Made by a program: the position numbers and the translations under genes. Positions 9,282 through 19,144 of a stretch of 64,000 nucleotides of DNA are shown piece by piece. Each line of letters begins with the position of its first letter. Within the stretch, counting starts at the first letter, position 1. This DNA is from Natrialba swarupiae (GTDB taxonomy: Archaea > Halobacteriota > Halobacteria > Halobacteriales > Natrialbaceae): assembly GCF_008245225.1 (NCBI RefSeq), contig NZ_VTAW01000003.1, forward strand, positions 1 through 64,000. The letters run 5' to 3'. The notes under the pieces are model-generated. The model was not told where the DNA came from. It was given only the letters and a program-made list of their open reading frames with translations, and ran no database searches.

Positions 9282-9725
9282 TTAGATCAGCTGAACGTCA
9301 CTGATGTCGAAATGCCGGTCCGCGAGCCTGCGCGCCGCCTCGATAGTCCGGCCGTTCGTGCCGATCGCGACCCCGCGGTCGTCTTCTGCGACCTCGACGT
9401 AGGCGACGATATCCTCGTTTTCGCTGATCGTGACGTTGTAGACCGCCGCGGGTGCGAGCGTGTTCGCGACGAACTCCTCGGGGTCGTCGGCGTCTTCGAC
9501 GAGCCGGACCGACGCATCGACGCGCTCTTCGTACTGTTGGATCGTCCGACCCTCGGGCCCGATCGCCTCGCCCATCTGCCCGCTCGAGACGACGACGATC
9601 AACCGGTCGTCGATCGGTTCGCCGTCAGTATCGTCCTCGAACAGACAGTCGATTCCGTCCGCTCCGGTGACGTCTTCGAACAGCGCGAGATGCTGGCGAG
9701 CGTCGTCGTCGAGGGTAAGGTCCAT
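9282..9725 (-). CDS. nusA: Archaeal NusA-like transcription factor (two KH domains)
   Basis: The protein has 147 residues with two KH RNA-binding modules and no S1 domain, as is usual for archaeal NusA. The KH GXXG loops are visible as GPEGRTIQQYEERV and GTNGRTIEAARRLA. It follows rpoA2 by three bases, closing the RNA polymerase operon. It probably acts in transcription elongation or termination on structured RNA; archaeal function is known mainly by analogy. Confidence 0.93.
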   Translation of the reverse strand: MDLTLDDDARQHLALFEDVTGADGIDCLFEDDTDGEPIDDRLIVVVSSGQMGEAIGPEGRTIQQYEERVDASVRLVEDADDPEEFVANTLAPAAVYNVTISENEDIVAYVEVAEDDRGVAIGTNGRTIEAARRLADRHFDISDVQLI

Positions 9726-9728
9726 CGA

Positions 9729-10925
9729 TTACTCTGCCTGTCGACCGCTCGAGGTCGTCGACCCCATCCGGAGGTCGACGTCGCCGGTGCCGAGTTTGAT
9801 CGGTTTGCCGACGATGACGTTCTCGGTGACGCCGTCGAGTTCATCGATCTCGCCGTGGATCGCGGCATTGAGGAGGTGGTTGACCGTGACCTCGAACGCC
9901 GCACGCGCGAGGACCGATTGCTTCGAGCCGGAGATACCGTGACGCCCGATCGACTCGATCTCACCGTTGTTCGTCATCATGTCCGCGACCAACATCAGGT
10001 GTCGGACGTTGACGTCGTCCAGTCCCTGCTCGGCCAGCGTGTTGTTCGTCTCCTCGATGATGGCCTCTCGAGCCGCCTCGATACCGAGGTTGCGGTGGAT
10101 CTCGTGGATGTTGTTACACGTCGTCCGCGAGGCGTCGACGCCTTCGATCTCTAAGACGTCGCCGAAGGCCGATCCCTCGGTATAGAGGACGAACTCCTCG
10201 GTATCGTCACTCATCTCCTCGCGTCGGATAACGACCCGCGAGACCTCTTCGATTCCTTTGAACGTGATATCACGGAGTTCCTCTACCAGCTGGAGGAGAT
10301 CGCGGTAGGACGGTTCCTCTGGCCCGAACTGGATCTCGGTCCCCTTCTGGACCGTCTTTACACCGAGGTTGTCCTCGATGATCTCGGCGACCTCCTCGGA
10401 CGTGATCATCCGCTCTTCGAGCGTATCGCGGTTGAGCGAGATCTGTACTCGCATGTCCGCGACGTTCGTCGAGACGTCGCCCAGCGCCAGAATCTTCGTC
10501 GCTTCGATGTTCCAGACGACCTCGTGTGCCTTCTCGCGTTCGGTGGCGTACTCGTCTTCGAGGTGGACGGTCATCATCGGCGTATCCGGCGTCTTCCGGG
10601 CGTCGACCAGCTCGATAAGACGGGGAAGACCCTGTGTAACGTCGATCTCCGCGACCCCCGCGTAGTGGAACGTGTTCATCGTCAGCTGGGTTCCCGGTTC
10701 GCCGATCGACTGGGCACTTACGGTGCCGACCGGGTCGAGCGGGTCGACTCGAGTCCCCAGATATCGCGTCTCGACGGCCTTCGCGAGTTCGTCCGCGTCC
10801 TCGACGGTCGCGCCCTCGCGTCCCTCGAGTTCCGCGTAAACGTCGTCTTTGAGCCGTCGGGGGAGGTTGGTATCCTCGACGACCGCAATCGTATCGTCGT
10901 CGACGTCGTATGTGACTTCAGTCAT
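9729..10925 (-). CDS. rpoA2: DNA-directed RNA polymerase subunit A''
   Basis: This is the C-terminal portion of the largest RNAP subunit (398 residues), carrying the trigger loop and jaw. The conserved block [20 protein letters not shown] near residue 70 marks the trigger-loop region, followed by [15 protein letters not shown]. Its start overlaps the end of rpoA1 by 8 bases, implying coupled translation of the two halves in equal amounts. Confidence 0.98.
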   Translation of the reverse strand: MTEVTYDVDDDTIAVVEDTNLPRRLKDDVYAELEGREGATVEDADELAKAVETRYLGTRVDPLDPVGTVSAQSIGEPGTQLTMNTFHYAGVAEIDVTQGLPRLIELVDARKTPDTPMMTVHLEDEYATEREKAHEVVWNIEATKILALGDVSTNVADMRVQISLNRDTLEERMITSEEVAEIIEDNLGVKTVQKGTEIQFGPEEPSYRDLLQLVEELRDITFKGIEEVSRVVIRREEMSDDTEEFVLYTEGSAFGDVLEIEGVDASRTTCNNIHEIHRNLGIEAAREAIIEETNNTLAEQGLDDVNVRHLMLVADMMTNNGEIESIGRHGISGSKQSVLARAAFEVTVNHLLNAAIHGEIDELDGVTENVIVGKPIKLGTGDVDLRMGSTTSSGRQAE

Positions 10926-13839
10926 CGGAGGTCACCTCCGCACCCTCGACGAGACGATCGTCCGCGTGTTCGGAGAGGTTCGTCACCTCACGCCGCTCAC
11001 CGAGGAACTCACGTCGTTCCTCTTCGGAGGCGAACTCCGAGTCGAGGACGCGGCCGGCGATTTCGCCGACGTCGATCGCGTTCTCCTCGCCGGAAGAGAC
11101 TTTGACCGGCGAGGTGCCGTCCTCGCCGAACTCGAACTGGACGATGGTGTCGCTCGTATCGCGAACCGTGCCGTCGTACTGGGTCTCGAGTTCCGAGAGT
11201 GCGTTGATCAGCCGACGCTGGAGGTAGCCGGATTTCGACGTTCGCACTGCGGTGTCGACCAGGCCCTCGCGTCCACCCATCGCGTGGAAGAAGAACTCCC
11301 GTGGAGTGAGTCCGCTGGTGTAGGAGTTCTCGACGAAGCCGTGTGCTTCCGCCGAGAGATCGTTCGGTTCGTAGTGGCTGAGCGTGCGGTCCTCGTAGCC
11401 GCGGTTGATCCGCTCGCCGCGTACTGCCTGCTGGCCGACACAGCCGGCCATCTGGGTCAGGTTGAGCATCGAACCACGGGCACCCGAACTAGCCATGACG
11501 ACGGCCGGGTTGTCGTCGGTGAAGTTCTCGTCCGCGATGTTACCAGCGTTGTCACGCGCACGCGAGAGCGTCTGCATGATCTTCATCTCGAGGGTCTCGT
11601 CGAGGGTTCGGCCGGGCAGAGACTCGAGTTCGCCCCGTTCGTAGGCTTCGATGAGTTCCTCGACGCGGTCGTTTGCGTCCTCGATTGTCTCGTCGATCCG
11701 GGCCTGTGCTTCCTCCGGGATCGTCTCGTCGTCGATACCGATCGAGAACCCGAAATGCATGATCGCCCGCATCGCGAGCGTCGACACCTCGTTGATGAAG
11801 ATCCGCGAGCGAGTGTTGCCGTAGGCCTTCGTGATTCGATCGACGATCTCGCCGCCGAACTCTCCAACTTCGTCCTCGGCGATCGTCCCCTCGACGAGTT
11901 GGCCGTCCTCGATGATCACGTCGTCGCCGACCGTCCCGGTAAACTCGAGGTTGAGGTCGTCGGGCAGCAGTTCGCTGAAGACGTCGTGACCGGTCCAGAA
12001 CGGATCACCCTCGTCGTCGACGCCGCTCGGTTCGGGTAGTTCGTCGATCCGCGTCGCACGCAGGAGATCCAGCGCCTGCGTCTCGTTGAACCGCGGATTG
12101 TCGTGGGTGAGCAGGTACGTTCCGCTGATGTGGTCCTGGATCGCGCCGATGATGTTCTCCCCGAATCGCGGCGAGAGGATCTGCTCCTGGACACGCATGA
12201 GGACGCGCGCTTCTGCGCGGGCCTCCTCGTTCTGGAGGGCGTGCATGTTCATCTCGTCACCGTCGAAGTCGGCGTTGTACGGCGGACAGACGACGGTGTT
12301 GAGTCGGAACGTCTTGTACGGCATGACCACGACCTCGTGGGCCATGATCGACATCCGATGGAGCGAGGGCTGGCGGTTGAAGATGACGATATCGCCGTCG
12401 ACCAGATGGCGGTTGACCTCCCAGCCAGCCTCGACTTTCTCTGCGAGCTGTTCGCAGTTCTTCTCGGTCACCTTCAGTCGGCGGCCGTCGGGTCGGCGAA
12501 CGTAGTTCGCACCGGGATGACCCTCGGGACCGTTGGAGACGTACCGACGGGCCTCCTCGAGATTGCGCTCGGTGACGTTCATCGTCTGGGTCATCTCTTT
12601 GGCCACGCGGTCCGGGACGCCGACCTCGTTCAGACTGAGCGTCGGGTCCGGCGAGATGACGGTTCGGGCCGAGAAGTTCACGCGCTTTCCGGACAGCGAG
12701 CCACGGAAGCGACCTTCCTTCCCCTTCAGACGCTGGGAGAGGGTCTTGAGTGGACGTCCGGAACGATGTCGTGCCGGTGGTGTCCCCGAAATCTCGTTAT
12801 CCATGAACGTCGTGACGTGGTACTGCAGCAGTTCCCAGAGGTCCTCGATGATTAGCTGGGGCGCGCCTGCCTCGCGGTTCTCCATAAAGCGCTGATTGAT
12901 CCGGATGATGTCGACCAGCTTGTGCGTGAGGTCGTCCTCGGAGCGCTGGCCGTTGTCGAGCGTGATCGACGGCCGTGTCGTCACGGGTGGAACCGGCAAC
13001 ACGGTCAGAATCATCCACTCGGGACGCGAGCGCTCAGAGTTGATGCCCAGCACCTCGATGTCCTCGTCCGGGATCGCCTCGAACCAGTCCCGGATATCGC
13101 TCGGCATCAGCTTGTTCGTGTCCTCCTCGGTGAGATCGATATCGAGCGTCGATTCGATCGCCGCCCGCTGGCTCTCCCGTGGCCGGAACGAGCCAGAGAG
13201 GATTTCGTTGACCCGCGAGATGTCGATGTCGGTCTCCTCGGCGAGTTCGTCCGGCGTCGTCCGCTCGCCGTCCTCGCCGCCCTGCATTGCCGCCGCGATG
13301 CGCTGGGAGTACTCGCTGGTCAGAACCTGCTGAACCTCGTAGTACGTGGTCGGCTTCTCGTGTTCGATATCGTACTGAACCTCCCCACAGTGAGGACAGC
13401 GATCTTTCTTCCGTGCCTGTCGAATCGCCGCTTTCAGTACGTCCTGTGGATCACGACCGAGACGGTGTGCTTCCGAAAGCCGGTCGCGAAACTCCTGCTT
13501 TTCGTCTTCGGTGAGCAACAGTCGCGAACACTCTCGGCACGTCCCACGCAGCAGTCGACGGATGAGTTTCGTAAAGCCGACGTGAATGACCGGCGCGGCA
13601 AGTTCGATGTGTCCGAAGTGACCCGGACACGATCCCGAATGCTGTCCACAGGTCGGACACTCGAGACCCGGATCGATGACGCCCAGACGCGTGTCCATCA
13701 GCCCCATATCGATGGGGAACCCGTCGTCGTCGTAGGTGTCCGCCGTAATGACCTTCGTGACCGAGAGGTCCCGATACGTCTCCGGGTCCATGAGCCCGAA
13801 CTCGATCTCGTCGATTTCTTTTGGTGTTTGAATTGACAT
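10918..13839 (-). CDS. rpoA1: DNA-directed RNA polymerase subunit A'
   Basis: This 973-residue subunit contains the catalytic centre [12 protein letters not shown], whose three aspartates hold the active-site magnesium. Zinc ligands appear in [17 protein letters not shown] near residue 60 and in the later CRECS and CPHCG motifs. [15 protein letters not shown] is the conserved lid/rudder region and [16 protein letters not shown] belongs to the bridge-helix region. It lies one base after rpoB1, in the usual haloarchaeal order. Confidence 0.98.
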   Translation of the reverse strand: MSIQTPKEIDEIEFGLMDPETYRDLSVTKVITADTYDDDGFPIDMGLMDTRLGVIDPGLECPTCGQHSGSCPGHFGHIELAAPVIHVGFTKLIRRLLRGTCRECSRLLLTEDEKQEFRDRLSEAHRLGRDPQDVLKAAIRQARKKDRCPHCGEVQYDIEHEKPTTYYEVQQVLTSEYSQRIAAAMQGGEDGERTTPDELAEETDIDISRVNEILSGSFRPRESQRAAIESTLDIDLTEEDTNKLMPSDIRDWFEAIPDEDIEVLGINSERSRPEWMILTVLPVPPVTTRPSITLDNGQRSEDDLTHKLVDIIRINQRFMENREAGAPQLIIEDLWELLQYHVTTFMDNEISGTPPARHRSGRPLKTLSQRLKGKEGRFRGSLSGKRVNFSARTVISPDPTLSLNEVGVPDRVAKEMTQTMNVTERNLEEARRYVSNGPEGHPGANYVRRPDGRRLKVTEKNCEQLAEKVEAGWEVNRHLVDGDIVIFNRQPSLHRMSIMAHEVVVMPYKTFRLNTVVCPPYNADFDGDEMNMHALQNEEARAEARVLMRVQEQILSPRFGENIIGAIQDHISGTYLLTHDNPRFNETQALDLLRATRIDELPEPSGVDDEGDPFWTGHDVFSELLPDDLNLEFTGTVGDDVIIEDGQLVEGTIAEDEVGEFGGEIVDRITKAYGNTRSRIFINEVSTLAMRAIMHFGFSIGIDDETIPEEAQARIDETIEDANDRVEELIEAYERGELESLPGRTLDETLEMKIMQTLSRARDNAGNIADENFTDDNPAVVMASSGARGSMLNLTQMAGCVGQQAVRGERINRGYEDRTLSHYEPNDLSAEAHGFVENSYTSGLTPREFFFHAMGGREGLVDTAVRTSKSGYLQRRLINALSELETQYDGTVRDTSDTIVQFEFGEDGTSPVKVSSGEENAIDVGEIAGRVLDSEFASEEERREFLGERREVTNLSEHADDRLVEGAEVTSDD

Positions 13840-13840
13840 A

Positions 13841-15670
13841 TTAGACTGCGTCCTTGAGGTTGAGCCGTGGTCGAATGCCGAGTGCCATCATCTCGTCGAG
13901 CAACAGTTTGAACGCGTAACTGATTTCGACGCGGTGGATGTCGCTTTCGTCGCCGGTGAGCTGGTCGTAGACACGACGTTGATTGACGTCCTGGACCGCG
14001 ATCATACCGGTTTCGGCCGAGATGTAGACCTCCTCGCGGTCGGATTCGTCGACCAGTCGTTCTTTGAGCGTCATCGCCGCGCCGTGACCGATGAACACGT
14101 CCCGTTCCATCTCCCCGATACGGAGCCCACCTTCGCGAGCGCGACCCTCGGTGGGCTGGCGGGTGAGCACCTGCACCGGCCCGCGCGAGCGAGCGTGAAG
14201 CTTGTTCGAGACCATATGGTAGAGCTTCTGGTAGAAGATGATCCCGACGAAGATTTCGGCCTCGATCTTCTCTCCGGTGACGCCGGAGTACATCGTCTCC
14301 TTGCCCGCGGAGTCAAAGCCGTTGGCCTCGAGTCCGTTGCGGAGTTCGTCCTCGTCCTCGCCGAGGAACGGCGTGCCGTCCACTCGCCGACCCTCCATCG
14401 CGCCGAGTTTCCCGCCGATCATCTCTAAGATGTGTCCGACGGTCATCCGGGAGGGCAGTGCGTGCGGGTTCAAGACGAGGTCCGGTACGACTCCCTCTTC
14501 GGTGAACGGCATGTCCTCTTGGGGGGCGAGGTGGCCGACGACCCCTTTCTGGCCGTGGCGACTCGCGAACTTGTCCCCGAGTTCGGGGATCCGCTCGTCA
14601 CGCACCGAGACCTTCGAGAGCTTCGAGCCGTCCTCGCCTTCCATCAGTGTAACGGTGTCGACGACGCCGCTCTCTCCGGAGCGCATCGTCACGCTCGTCT
14701 CCCGGCGCTTCTGTGGGGAGAGCCCGCCCATGTCGTCTGGTTCCTCTAAGAACCGTGGCGGGGAGGTCTTCCCGAGCAAGACGCTGTTCTCGTCGACCCG
14801 GGTCTCCGGATTCACGAGACCGTCTTCGTCGAGGTGCGCGTAGGCCTCCTCGCCGCGAGCGCCGCGAACGTCCTGGCTCGGAATCTCGAAGCGATCCTCC
14901 TGACCACCAGGGTAGCGTCGTTCTTCGCCCTCGTAGGTCCGGAAGAAATGCGACCGGGCGAGTGCACGCTCGACGCTGGCTTTGTTCATGACCAGCGCGT
15001 CCTCGATGTTGAACCCTTCGTAGCTCATCACGGCGACGACGAAGTTCTGGGCTGCGGGCCGCTCGTCGAAACCGATCTGTTCGGTCGTCTGGGTCTTGAC
15101 CATCGATAGCTGCGGGTAATGCAGCAAGTGCTGGCGCGTATCCGGTCGGATCCGGTAGTTCGCACTGGGGAGGCCCAGCGACTGCTTGACCATTCCTGCC
15201 CCCATCGTAATGCGGGGCGAGGCATTGTGTTCTGGGTACGGGATCATCCCCGCACCGATCCCGAAGATCAGCGAGGGATCGATCTCGAGGTGAGTGTGTT
15301 TCTCGTTCAGATCGTCCTCGTCGACCGCCACGTAGATGTCCTCTTCTTCCTCGGCGTCGATGAACTCGATGTAGCCGTGGGAGACGAGATCCTCGAACTC
15401 GAGGTCATCGTCGCGAACCGCCTCGATTTCCGCCTCGGAGATGCGTGGTTCGCCGTTCTCGACGACCAAAAGCGGGCGACGAGCGCGACCTGCGTCGGCG
15501 TTGACGATCACTTCGCGGGTACGTTCTTTGACCGAGACGTTGACCATCTCGCTGACGTCGCCGATGCGACGCGCTTCGCGGATCTGTTCTGCGAGTTCGT
15601 GCGGATCGGGATGGGTCCCCACCAGCGACCCGTTGACGTAGACTTTGGCTTCTCGTTGTTGGCTGCTCAT
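13841..15670 (-). CDS. rpoB1: DNA-directed RNA polymerase subunit B'
   Basis: This is the C-terminal half of the second-largest subunit (609 residues), including the hybrid-binding domain. Conserved blocks include [26 protein letters not shown] and [11 protein letters not shown], with the invariant lysine that contacts the nascent RNA region. The C-terminal clamp segment reads [16 protein letters not shown] with no cysteines, whereas many archaeal B' proteins carry a four-Cys zinc site here. It is four bases downstream of rpoB2. Confidence 0.97.
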   Translation of the reverse strand: MSSQQREAKVYVNGSLVGTHPDPHELAEQIREARRIGDVSEMVNVSVKERTREVIVNADAGRARRPLLVVENGEPRISEAEIEAVRDDDLEFEDLVSHGYIEFIDAEEEEDIYVAVDEDDLNEKHTHLEIDPSLIFGIGAGMIPYPEHNASPRITMGAGMVKQSLGLPSANYRIRPDTRQHLLHYPQLSMVKTQTTEQIGFDERPAAQNFVVAVMSYEGFNIEDALVMNKASVERALARSHFFRTYEGEERRYPGGQEDRFEIPSQDVRGARGEEAYAHLDEDGLVNPETRVDENSVLLGKTSPPRFLEEPDDMGGLSPQKRRETSVTMRSGESGVVDTVTLMEGEDGSKLSKVSVRDERIPELGDKFASRHGQKGVVGHLAPQEDMPFTEEGVVPDLVLNPHALPSRMTVGHILEMIGGKLGAMEGRRVDGTPFLGEDEDELRNGLEANGFDSAGKETMYSGVTGEKIEAEIFVGIIFYQKLYHMVSNKLHARSRGPVQVLTRQPTEGRAREGGLRIGEMERDVFIGHGAAMTLKERLVDESDREEVYISAETGMIAVQDVNQRRVYDQLTGDESDIHRVEISYAFKLLLDEMMALGIRPRLNLKDAV

Positions 15671-15674
15671 GTGT

Positions 15675-17252
15675 TTAGTCGTCTGCCGGCGTCGATCGTT
15701 CGATTCCCTCGATACCCGGAATGCCCTGTACCCCCATCGAGGCGAGTTCGCGTTTCAGCGCCTGTTCGTCCTCGACGTTCTGGGAGAGTTCCATCGCCTG
15801 TGCGAAGTTCTTCACCAACCCACAGTTCGGCCCCTCGGGTGTCTCCGAGGGACAGATGCGCCCCCACTGGGTCGCGTGGAGGTCCCGTGCCTCGAAGTGA
15901 GGCTGTGAGCGCGAAAGCGGCGAGCGCAGTCGGCGCAGGTGTGAAAGCACACCCATGAAGTCGGTCCGGTCGACCAGTTGGCTCACGCCGGAACGACCCC
16001 CGACCCAGTTACCCGTCGCGATCGGATGCTCTAAGCGTTCCGTGAGCACGTCCGACCGAACCACGGTCGAAACGGAGAGGTTCCGATTTCGCATGTTCGC
16101 ACGCTCGAGCTGGTATTTGACGTCCCGGGCCAGCTTGTTCAGCGCCGTTCGGAAGAGGTCTTTCATCAGATCCCCGGAGACCTTCAGACGCTTGTTTGCG
16201 TAGTGGTCTTTGTCGTCCGATTCGCGGCGTCCGAGTGCGAGTTCGAAACAGGCCTCTGCCATCCGACAGAGATAGTGTGCCTTGTTGATCCGGACGTCTT
16301 CCTCGTCGACGCCGTCCTCGTGAAGGTGTGGCAGGAGGTAGCGGTCGATGACGTAGTTCGCTCGTTTGAGCTGGTAGTTCTTTCCCTGCCCGGAGGCGAC
16401 GCGCTTCCCGAGCGTCTCGATGGCCTCCTCTTCGGTCTGGACGTCCGCTTCCTCTAAGTTCTCGAGCATGTACTTGACGACCTCGGGGTCGTTCGAGACC
16501 TTGTGGACGATCTCTTCGTCCGATTCGAGGCCAAGCGCACGCACGAGCGTGACGAAGTTGATGCTGCCGGAGACGGAGGGGAACGAGACCTCGAGTAAGC
16601 CGTCGCGGGTACGTTCACAGAGCACGAGCGCCCGATACCCGCGCCGCTGTGAAAACGTTTTGGCGACCTGGATCTCGTCGCCGTACTTGGTGTCGTACTC
16701 CGCGAGGATCTTGTTCGGTGCCAAGTCCTCGCTGGTCATCAGGACTCGCTCGGAGCCGTTGACGATGAAGTAGCCACCAGGGTCGGCGGGGTCTTCGCCG
16801 ATCTCGATGAGTTCCTCGTCGGAGAAACCGGCGATGTTACACTTCTCGGAGCCGACCATGATCGGCATCCGGCCGATCTTCGTCTCGGTGGAGTCGACGA
16901 CCCGTTCGTCGCCCTCCTCGCCTTTGACGATGGACATCTCCATGAAGACGGGCGCGGAGTAGGTGATGTTTCGGAGTCGTGCCTCCTGTGGATACAGCAG
17001 TTCCTCCGAGCCGTCAGCCTCGCGAACGCGTGGCGTGACGACACGGACGTCGCCGAGTTCGACGTGAACCGGCTCCTCGCCTTCCTTATCACCGATGTCG
17101 GTGTCGATCGTCTCCTTCTCGTCGACGACCTGCTGCATACCCCGATTCAGGAAGGCGTTAAAGGACCGATAGTGGTGTTCTGCGAGCCGTTCCTTCGAGA
17201 AATATTCGCGTGAAATGTCCCGTCGTTTGTCGCGGTCGAGTTCCATTGCCAT
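15675..17252 (-). CDS. rpoB2: DNA-directed RNA polymerase subunit B''
   Basis: This is the N-terminal half of the second-largest subunit (525 residues), forming the protrusion, lobe and fork. It contains [15 protein letters not shown] (written here as FIVNGSERV), the fork block [13 protein letters not shown] and [20 protein letters not shown]. The split from B' after [11 protein letters not shown] is the standard haloarchaeal arrangement. The start at 17252 (MAMELDR) is next to the rpoH stop; a second ATG two codons later is also possible. Confidence 0.98.
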   Translation of the reverse strand: MAMELDRDKRRDISREYFSKERLAEHHYRSFNAFLNRGMQQVVDEKETIDTDIGDKEGEEPVHVELGDVRVVTPRVREADGSEELLYPQEARLRNITYSAPVFMEMSIVKGEEGDERVVDSTETKIGRMPIMVGSEKCNIAGFSDEELIEIGEDPADPGGYFIVNGSERVLMTSEDLAPNKILAEYDTKYGDEIQVAKTFSQRRGYRALVLCERTRDGLLEVSFPSVSGSINFVTLVRALGLESDEEIVHKVSNDPEVVKYMLENLEEADVQTEEEAIETLGKRVASGQGKNYQLKRANYVIDRYLLPHLHEDGVDEEDVRINKAHYLCRMAEACFELALGRRESDDKDHYANKRLKVSGDLMKDLFRTALNKLARDVKYQLERANMRNRNLSVSTVVRSDVLTERLEHPIATGNWVGGRSGVSQLVDRTDFMGVLSHLRRLRSPLSRSQPHFEARDLHATQWGRICPSETPEGPNCGLVKNFAQAMELSQNVEDEQALKRELASMGVQGIPGIEGIERSTPADD

Positions 17253-17480
17253 TTATTCCACCACAAGTCGATATACGACTGCCTGGTCGGTCGTCCGTGA
17301 GTTGCGAACGATCTTGATGACGTCGCCGGTCTCCGCGTCGTCCGGAATCGCGGGATCGGTCCGTTTGATTTTGGGAAGGTCTGTGCGATCGATGTCGTAC
17401 TCCGTGAGCACCTCCTCAAGGACCTCCTCCTCGAGGATCGTATGCTCCGGAACGAGTTCGTGTTGGCTTACGTCTACCAT
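17253..17480 (-). CDS. rpoH: DNA-directed RNA polymerase subunit H (Rpb5-like)
   Basis: This 75-residue protein is the archaeal counterpart of the C-terminal domain of eukaryotic Rpb5. It contains [20 protein letters not shown] and the C-terminal block [22 protein letters not shown]. It is the first gene of the RNAP operon and abuts rpoB2 directly. It helps position downstream DNA in the polymerase jaw. Confidence 0.97.
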   Translation of the reverse strand: MVDVSQHELVPEHTILEEEVLEEVLTEYDIDRTDLPKIKRTDPAIPDDAETGDVIKIVRNSRTTDQAVVYRLVVE

Positions 17481-17567
17481 GTGTCGGTGTGAGTGTCGAT
17501 GTGCCTGCGGGCTATTGGGAGAGAAGTGGCTGTCACGAGATACTACAGGGTGCTAACGGCGGCACGC

Positions 17568-17574
17568 ATTTAAC
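17568..17574 (-). promoter_or_regulatory. Probable TATA element of the rpoH operon
   Basis: GTTAAATG on the minus strand is the best TATA match before rpoH. It is about 90 bases from the ATG, so the operon mRNA would carry a leader of roughly 60 bases. The remaining sequence up to the tRNA gene shows no gene. Confidence 0.45.
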
Positions 17575-17767
17575 GGTTACTAACTCGAGCCAGAAGCGGG
17601 GCTAACCGACCGGGCGTCCCTGACCGGGATTGCCGATCACACCTAGCAGTACCCAATTCTCGGTTAAATTCCTTGTGGGTCGTGCAAGACAGTGACACGA
17701 TCTTGGCGGTCGAATCGCCGGCCGTCGTGGCCCGATTCACCGTACCACACGGGCTCCGATTGGAAAG

Positions 17768-17776
17768 CCTTAATAC
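17768..17776 (+). promoter_or_regulatory. TATA element of the first tRNA-Asp gene
   Basis: CCTTAATAC begins 35 bases before the mature 5' end. The second tRNA-Asp gene has the identical nonamer at 18160-18168 with identical spacing, which supports it as promoter sequence. Confidence 0.65.
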
Positions 17777-17802
17777 TTCGACCGGGGAACTAAGAGTTGT
17801 AA

Positions 17803-17875
17803 GCCCGGATGGTGTAGTGGCCTATCATACAACCCTGTCACGGTTGTGACGCGGGTTCAAATCCCGCTCCGGGCG
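17803..17875 (+). tRNA. tRNA-Asp (anticodon GTC), first copy
   Basis: The 73-nt cloverleaf has a 7-bp acceptor stem, GCCCGGA/TCCGGGC, with discriminator G. The anticodon stem CAACC/GGTTG holds loop CTGTCAC, with anticodon GTC at 17837-17839. The T-arm is GCGGGTTCAAATCCCGC. No intron is present and CCA is not encoded. Confidence 0.97.
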
Positions 17876-18159
17876 CTTCTTGGAATTTAATCCCGTAAGC
17901 AACCAGCTTACTGGTTGCGAATATCCTGAATTCCGAGAGCGGTAACGAGGGATTTGAACGACGGAACGAGCGAACGCAGTGAGCGAAGTTCAGGTGGTTC
18001 ACATCCCGCTCCGGTCCTTTCTGCTGCCGTCAGTTCGTGACCACGGAGTGTCGTAACGAGCGAACGGCGACGACAGCGTAACGCCGACGAAGCTCACCGG
18101 GCGTGACATCTATAATTCCATTGGCACTATCGAGCGCTGTGAGACGAGCAGAGCAAAAC

Positions 18160-18168
18160 CCTTAATAC
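18160..18168 (+). promoter_or_regulatory. TATA element of the second tRNA-Asp gene
   Basis: CCTTAATAC lies 35 bases before the mature end, exactly as in the first copy. The sequence between the two differs, so these bases appear to be conserved by function. Confidence 0.65.
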
Positions 18169-18194
18169 CGTCACCGGGAAACGCTGGGTTGCAA

Positions 18195-18267
18195 GCCCGG
18201 ATGGTGTAGTGGCCTATCATACAACCCTGTCACGGTTGTGACGCGGGTTCAAATCCCGCTCCGGGCG
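18195..18267 (+). tRNA. tRNA-Asp (anticodon GTC), second copy
   Basis: This is identical base for base to the tRNA at 17803-17875, with anticodon GTC at 18229-18231. The intact promoter and cloverleaf suggest that both copies are expressed. Confidence 0.97.
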
Positions 18268-18410
18268 CTTCTCGGAATTTAATCCCATAAGCAACCAGCT
18301 TACTGGTTGCGAATATCCTGAATTCCGAGAGCGGTAACGAGGGATTTGAACGACGGAACGAGCGAACGCAGTGAGCGAAGTTCAGGTGGTTCACATCCCG
18401 CTCCGATCGT

Positions 18411-18647
18411 TCTCTCGATTCCGACTCCTGAGCGAGGTGCCTCTGTGGCGAACGAAGGCCGAAATCGAGAGAACCCCCACAGGGGTTTGAATCAGGGAGG
18501 AGCTTTGTGCGACCGTGGTCCAACTCCCATTCTTGGCGACTCTTTAGACGGTTTTCGGGGTGGGTTCATCGTCCCTCGAGTGTAATCAAACGCATCGTTG
18601 CGTCGATCGTCCTCGCCTTTTTCACTGAAAACGGTTCCACGATCAGC
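18411..18647. other. Intergenic region after the tRNA-Asp duplication
   Basis: I find no convincing gene between the duplicated unit and the nuclease-like gene. The sequence is less GC-rich towards the end and contains TTTTTCACTGAAAACGG (about 18619-18635), which may be the promoter area of the next gene. Confidence 0.4.
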
Positions 18648-19064
18648 ATGCGCAACTCGAAGGATATCGGTGACCAAACCGAGGCGAGGGCGGTTTCGAA
18701 ACTCGTTGCGAACGGATACAGTGTATCGATCCCGTTCGGGGACAACGACAAGTACGATCTCGTCGTCGATGACGGCTCTCGACTGTATCGGCTCCAGTGT
18801 AAGACTGCGTGGTCGAACAAGGAACGGACGATTCGGTTTAATACGCACACCCAAACGACGAAAGATGGTGCGTACCACGAGGAAACGTACCGCGGAGAGA
18901 TAGACGCGTTTTTCGTATACCACCTACCTAACGAGACGTTTTACTGGATCGACGCGACCGATTCGAACAACCAGAAGATGGAGTTGCGATTCGAGTCTGA
19001 GATTGATCACCCGTCGATAAATTGGGCGGATGCGTACGAGTTTACCGACACCATTCCGAACTGA
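18648..19064 (+). CDS. PD-(D/E)XK endonuclease-like protein
   Basis: This protein of 138 residues starts MRNSKDIGDQTEARAV, the N-terminal helix pattern of Holliday-junction-resolvase-like nucleases with its conserved glutamate. The catalytic core is visible as Asp37 in KYDLVVDDG and LQCKTAW, the (Q/E)XK element. It matches the small archaeal PDDEXK group (PDDEXK_5, described as group I intron associated). The protein is richer in Asn, Lys and Tyr, and the gene lower in GC, than its neighbours, which suggests horizontal acquisition. Its position just after a duplicated tRNA gene fits a mobile-element origin. Substrate is unknown. Confidence 0.75.
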   Translation: MRNSKDIGDQTEARAVSKLVANGYSVSIPFGDNDKYDLVVDDGSRLYRLQCKTAWSNKERTIRFNTHTQTTKDGAYHEETYRGEIDAFFVYHLPNETFYWIDATDSNNQKMELRFESEIDHPSINWADAYEFTDTIPN

Positions 19065-19144
19065 ATAGAAGACGGTTTCGATAGCACTAATCATTTAGTA
19101 TTCGCTCGAGTATCGCTCCACCGGGAGCAGACCAACACCTCACT

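Larger units (their letters stand above)
17803..18410 (+). repeat. Near-identical duplication of a tRNA-Asp unit (about 216 bp each, 392-bp period)
   Basis: Bases 17803-18018 are repeated at 18195-18410 with only a few substitutions after the tRNA. Each unit holds tRNA-Asp, a perfect 8-bp hairpin GCAACCAG/CTGGTTGC, an inverted T-arm fragment GGGATTTGAAC, and a direct degenerate T-arm copy GGTTCACATCCCGCTCCG. T-arm fragments at both ends of a tRNA-linked segment are typical leftovers of site-specific integration into tRNA genes, though no integrase is present. Confidence 0.8.

Noticed and set aside
10849-12855. Long plus-strand open frames opposite the RNA polymerase A' gene
   Set aside because: They mirror codon bias of rpoA1; composition is His/Val/Arg-rich and unlike haloarchaeal proteins.
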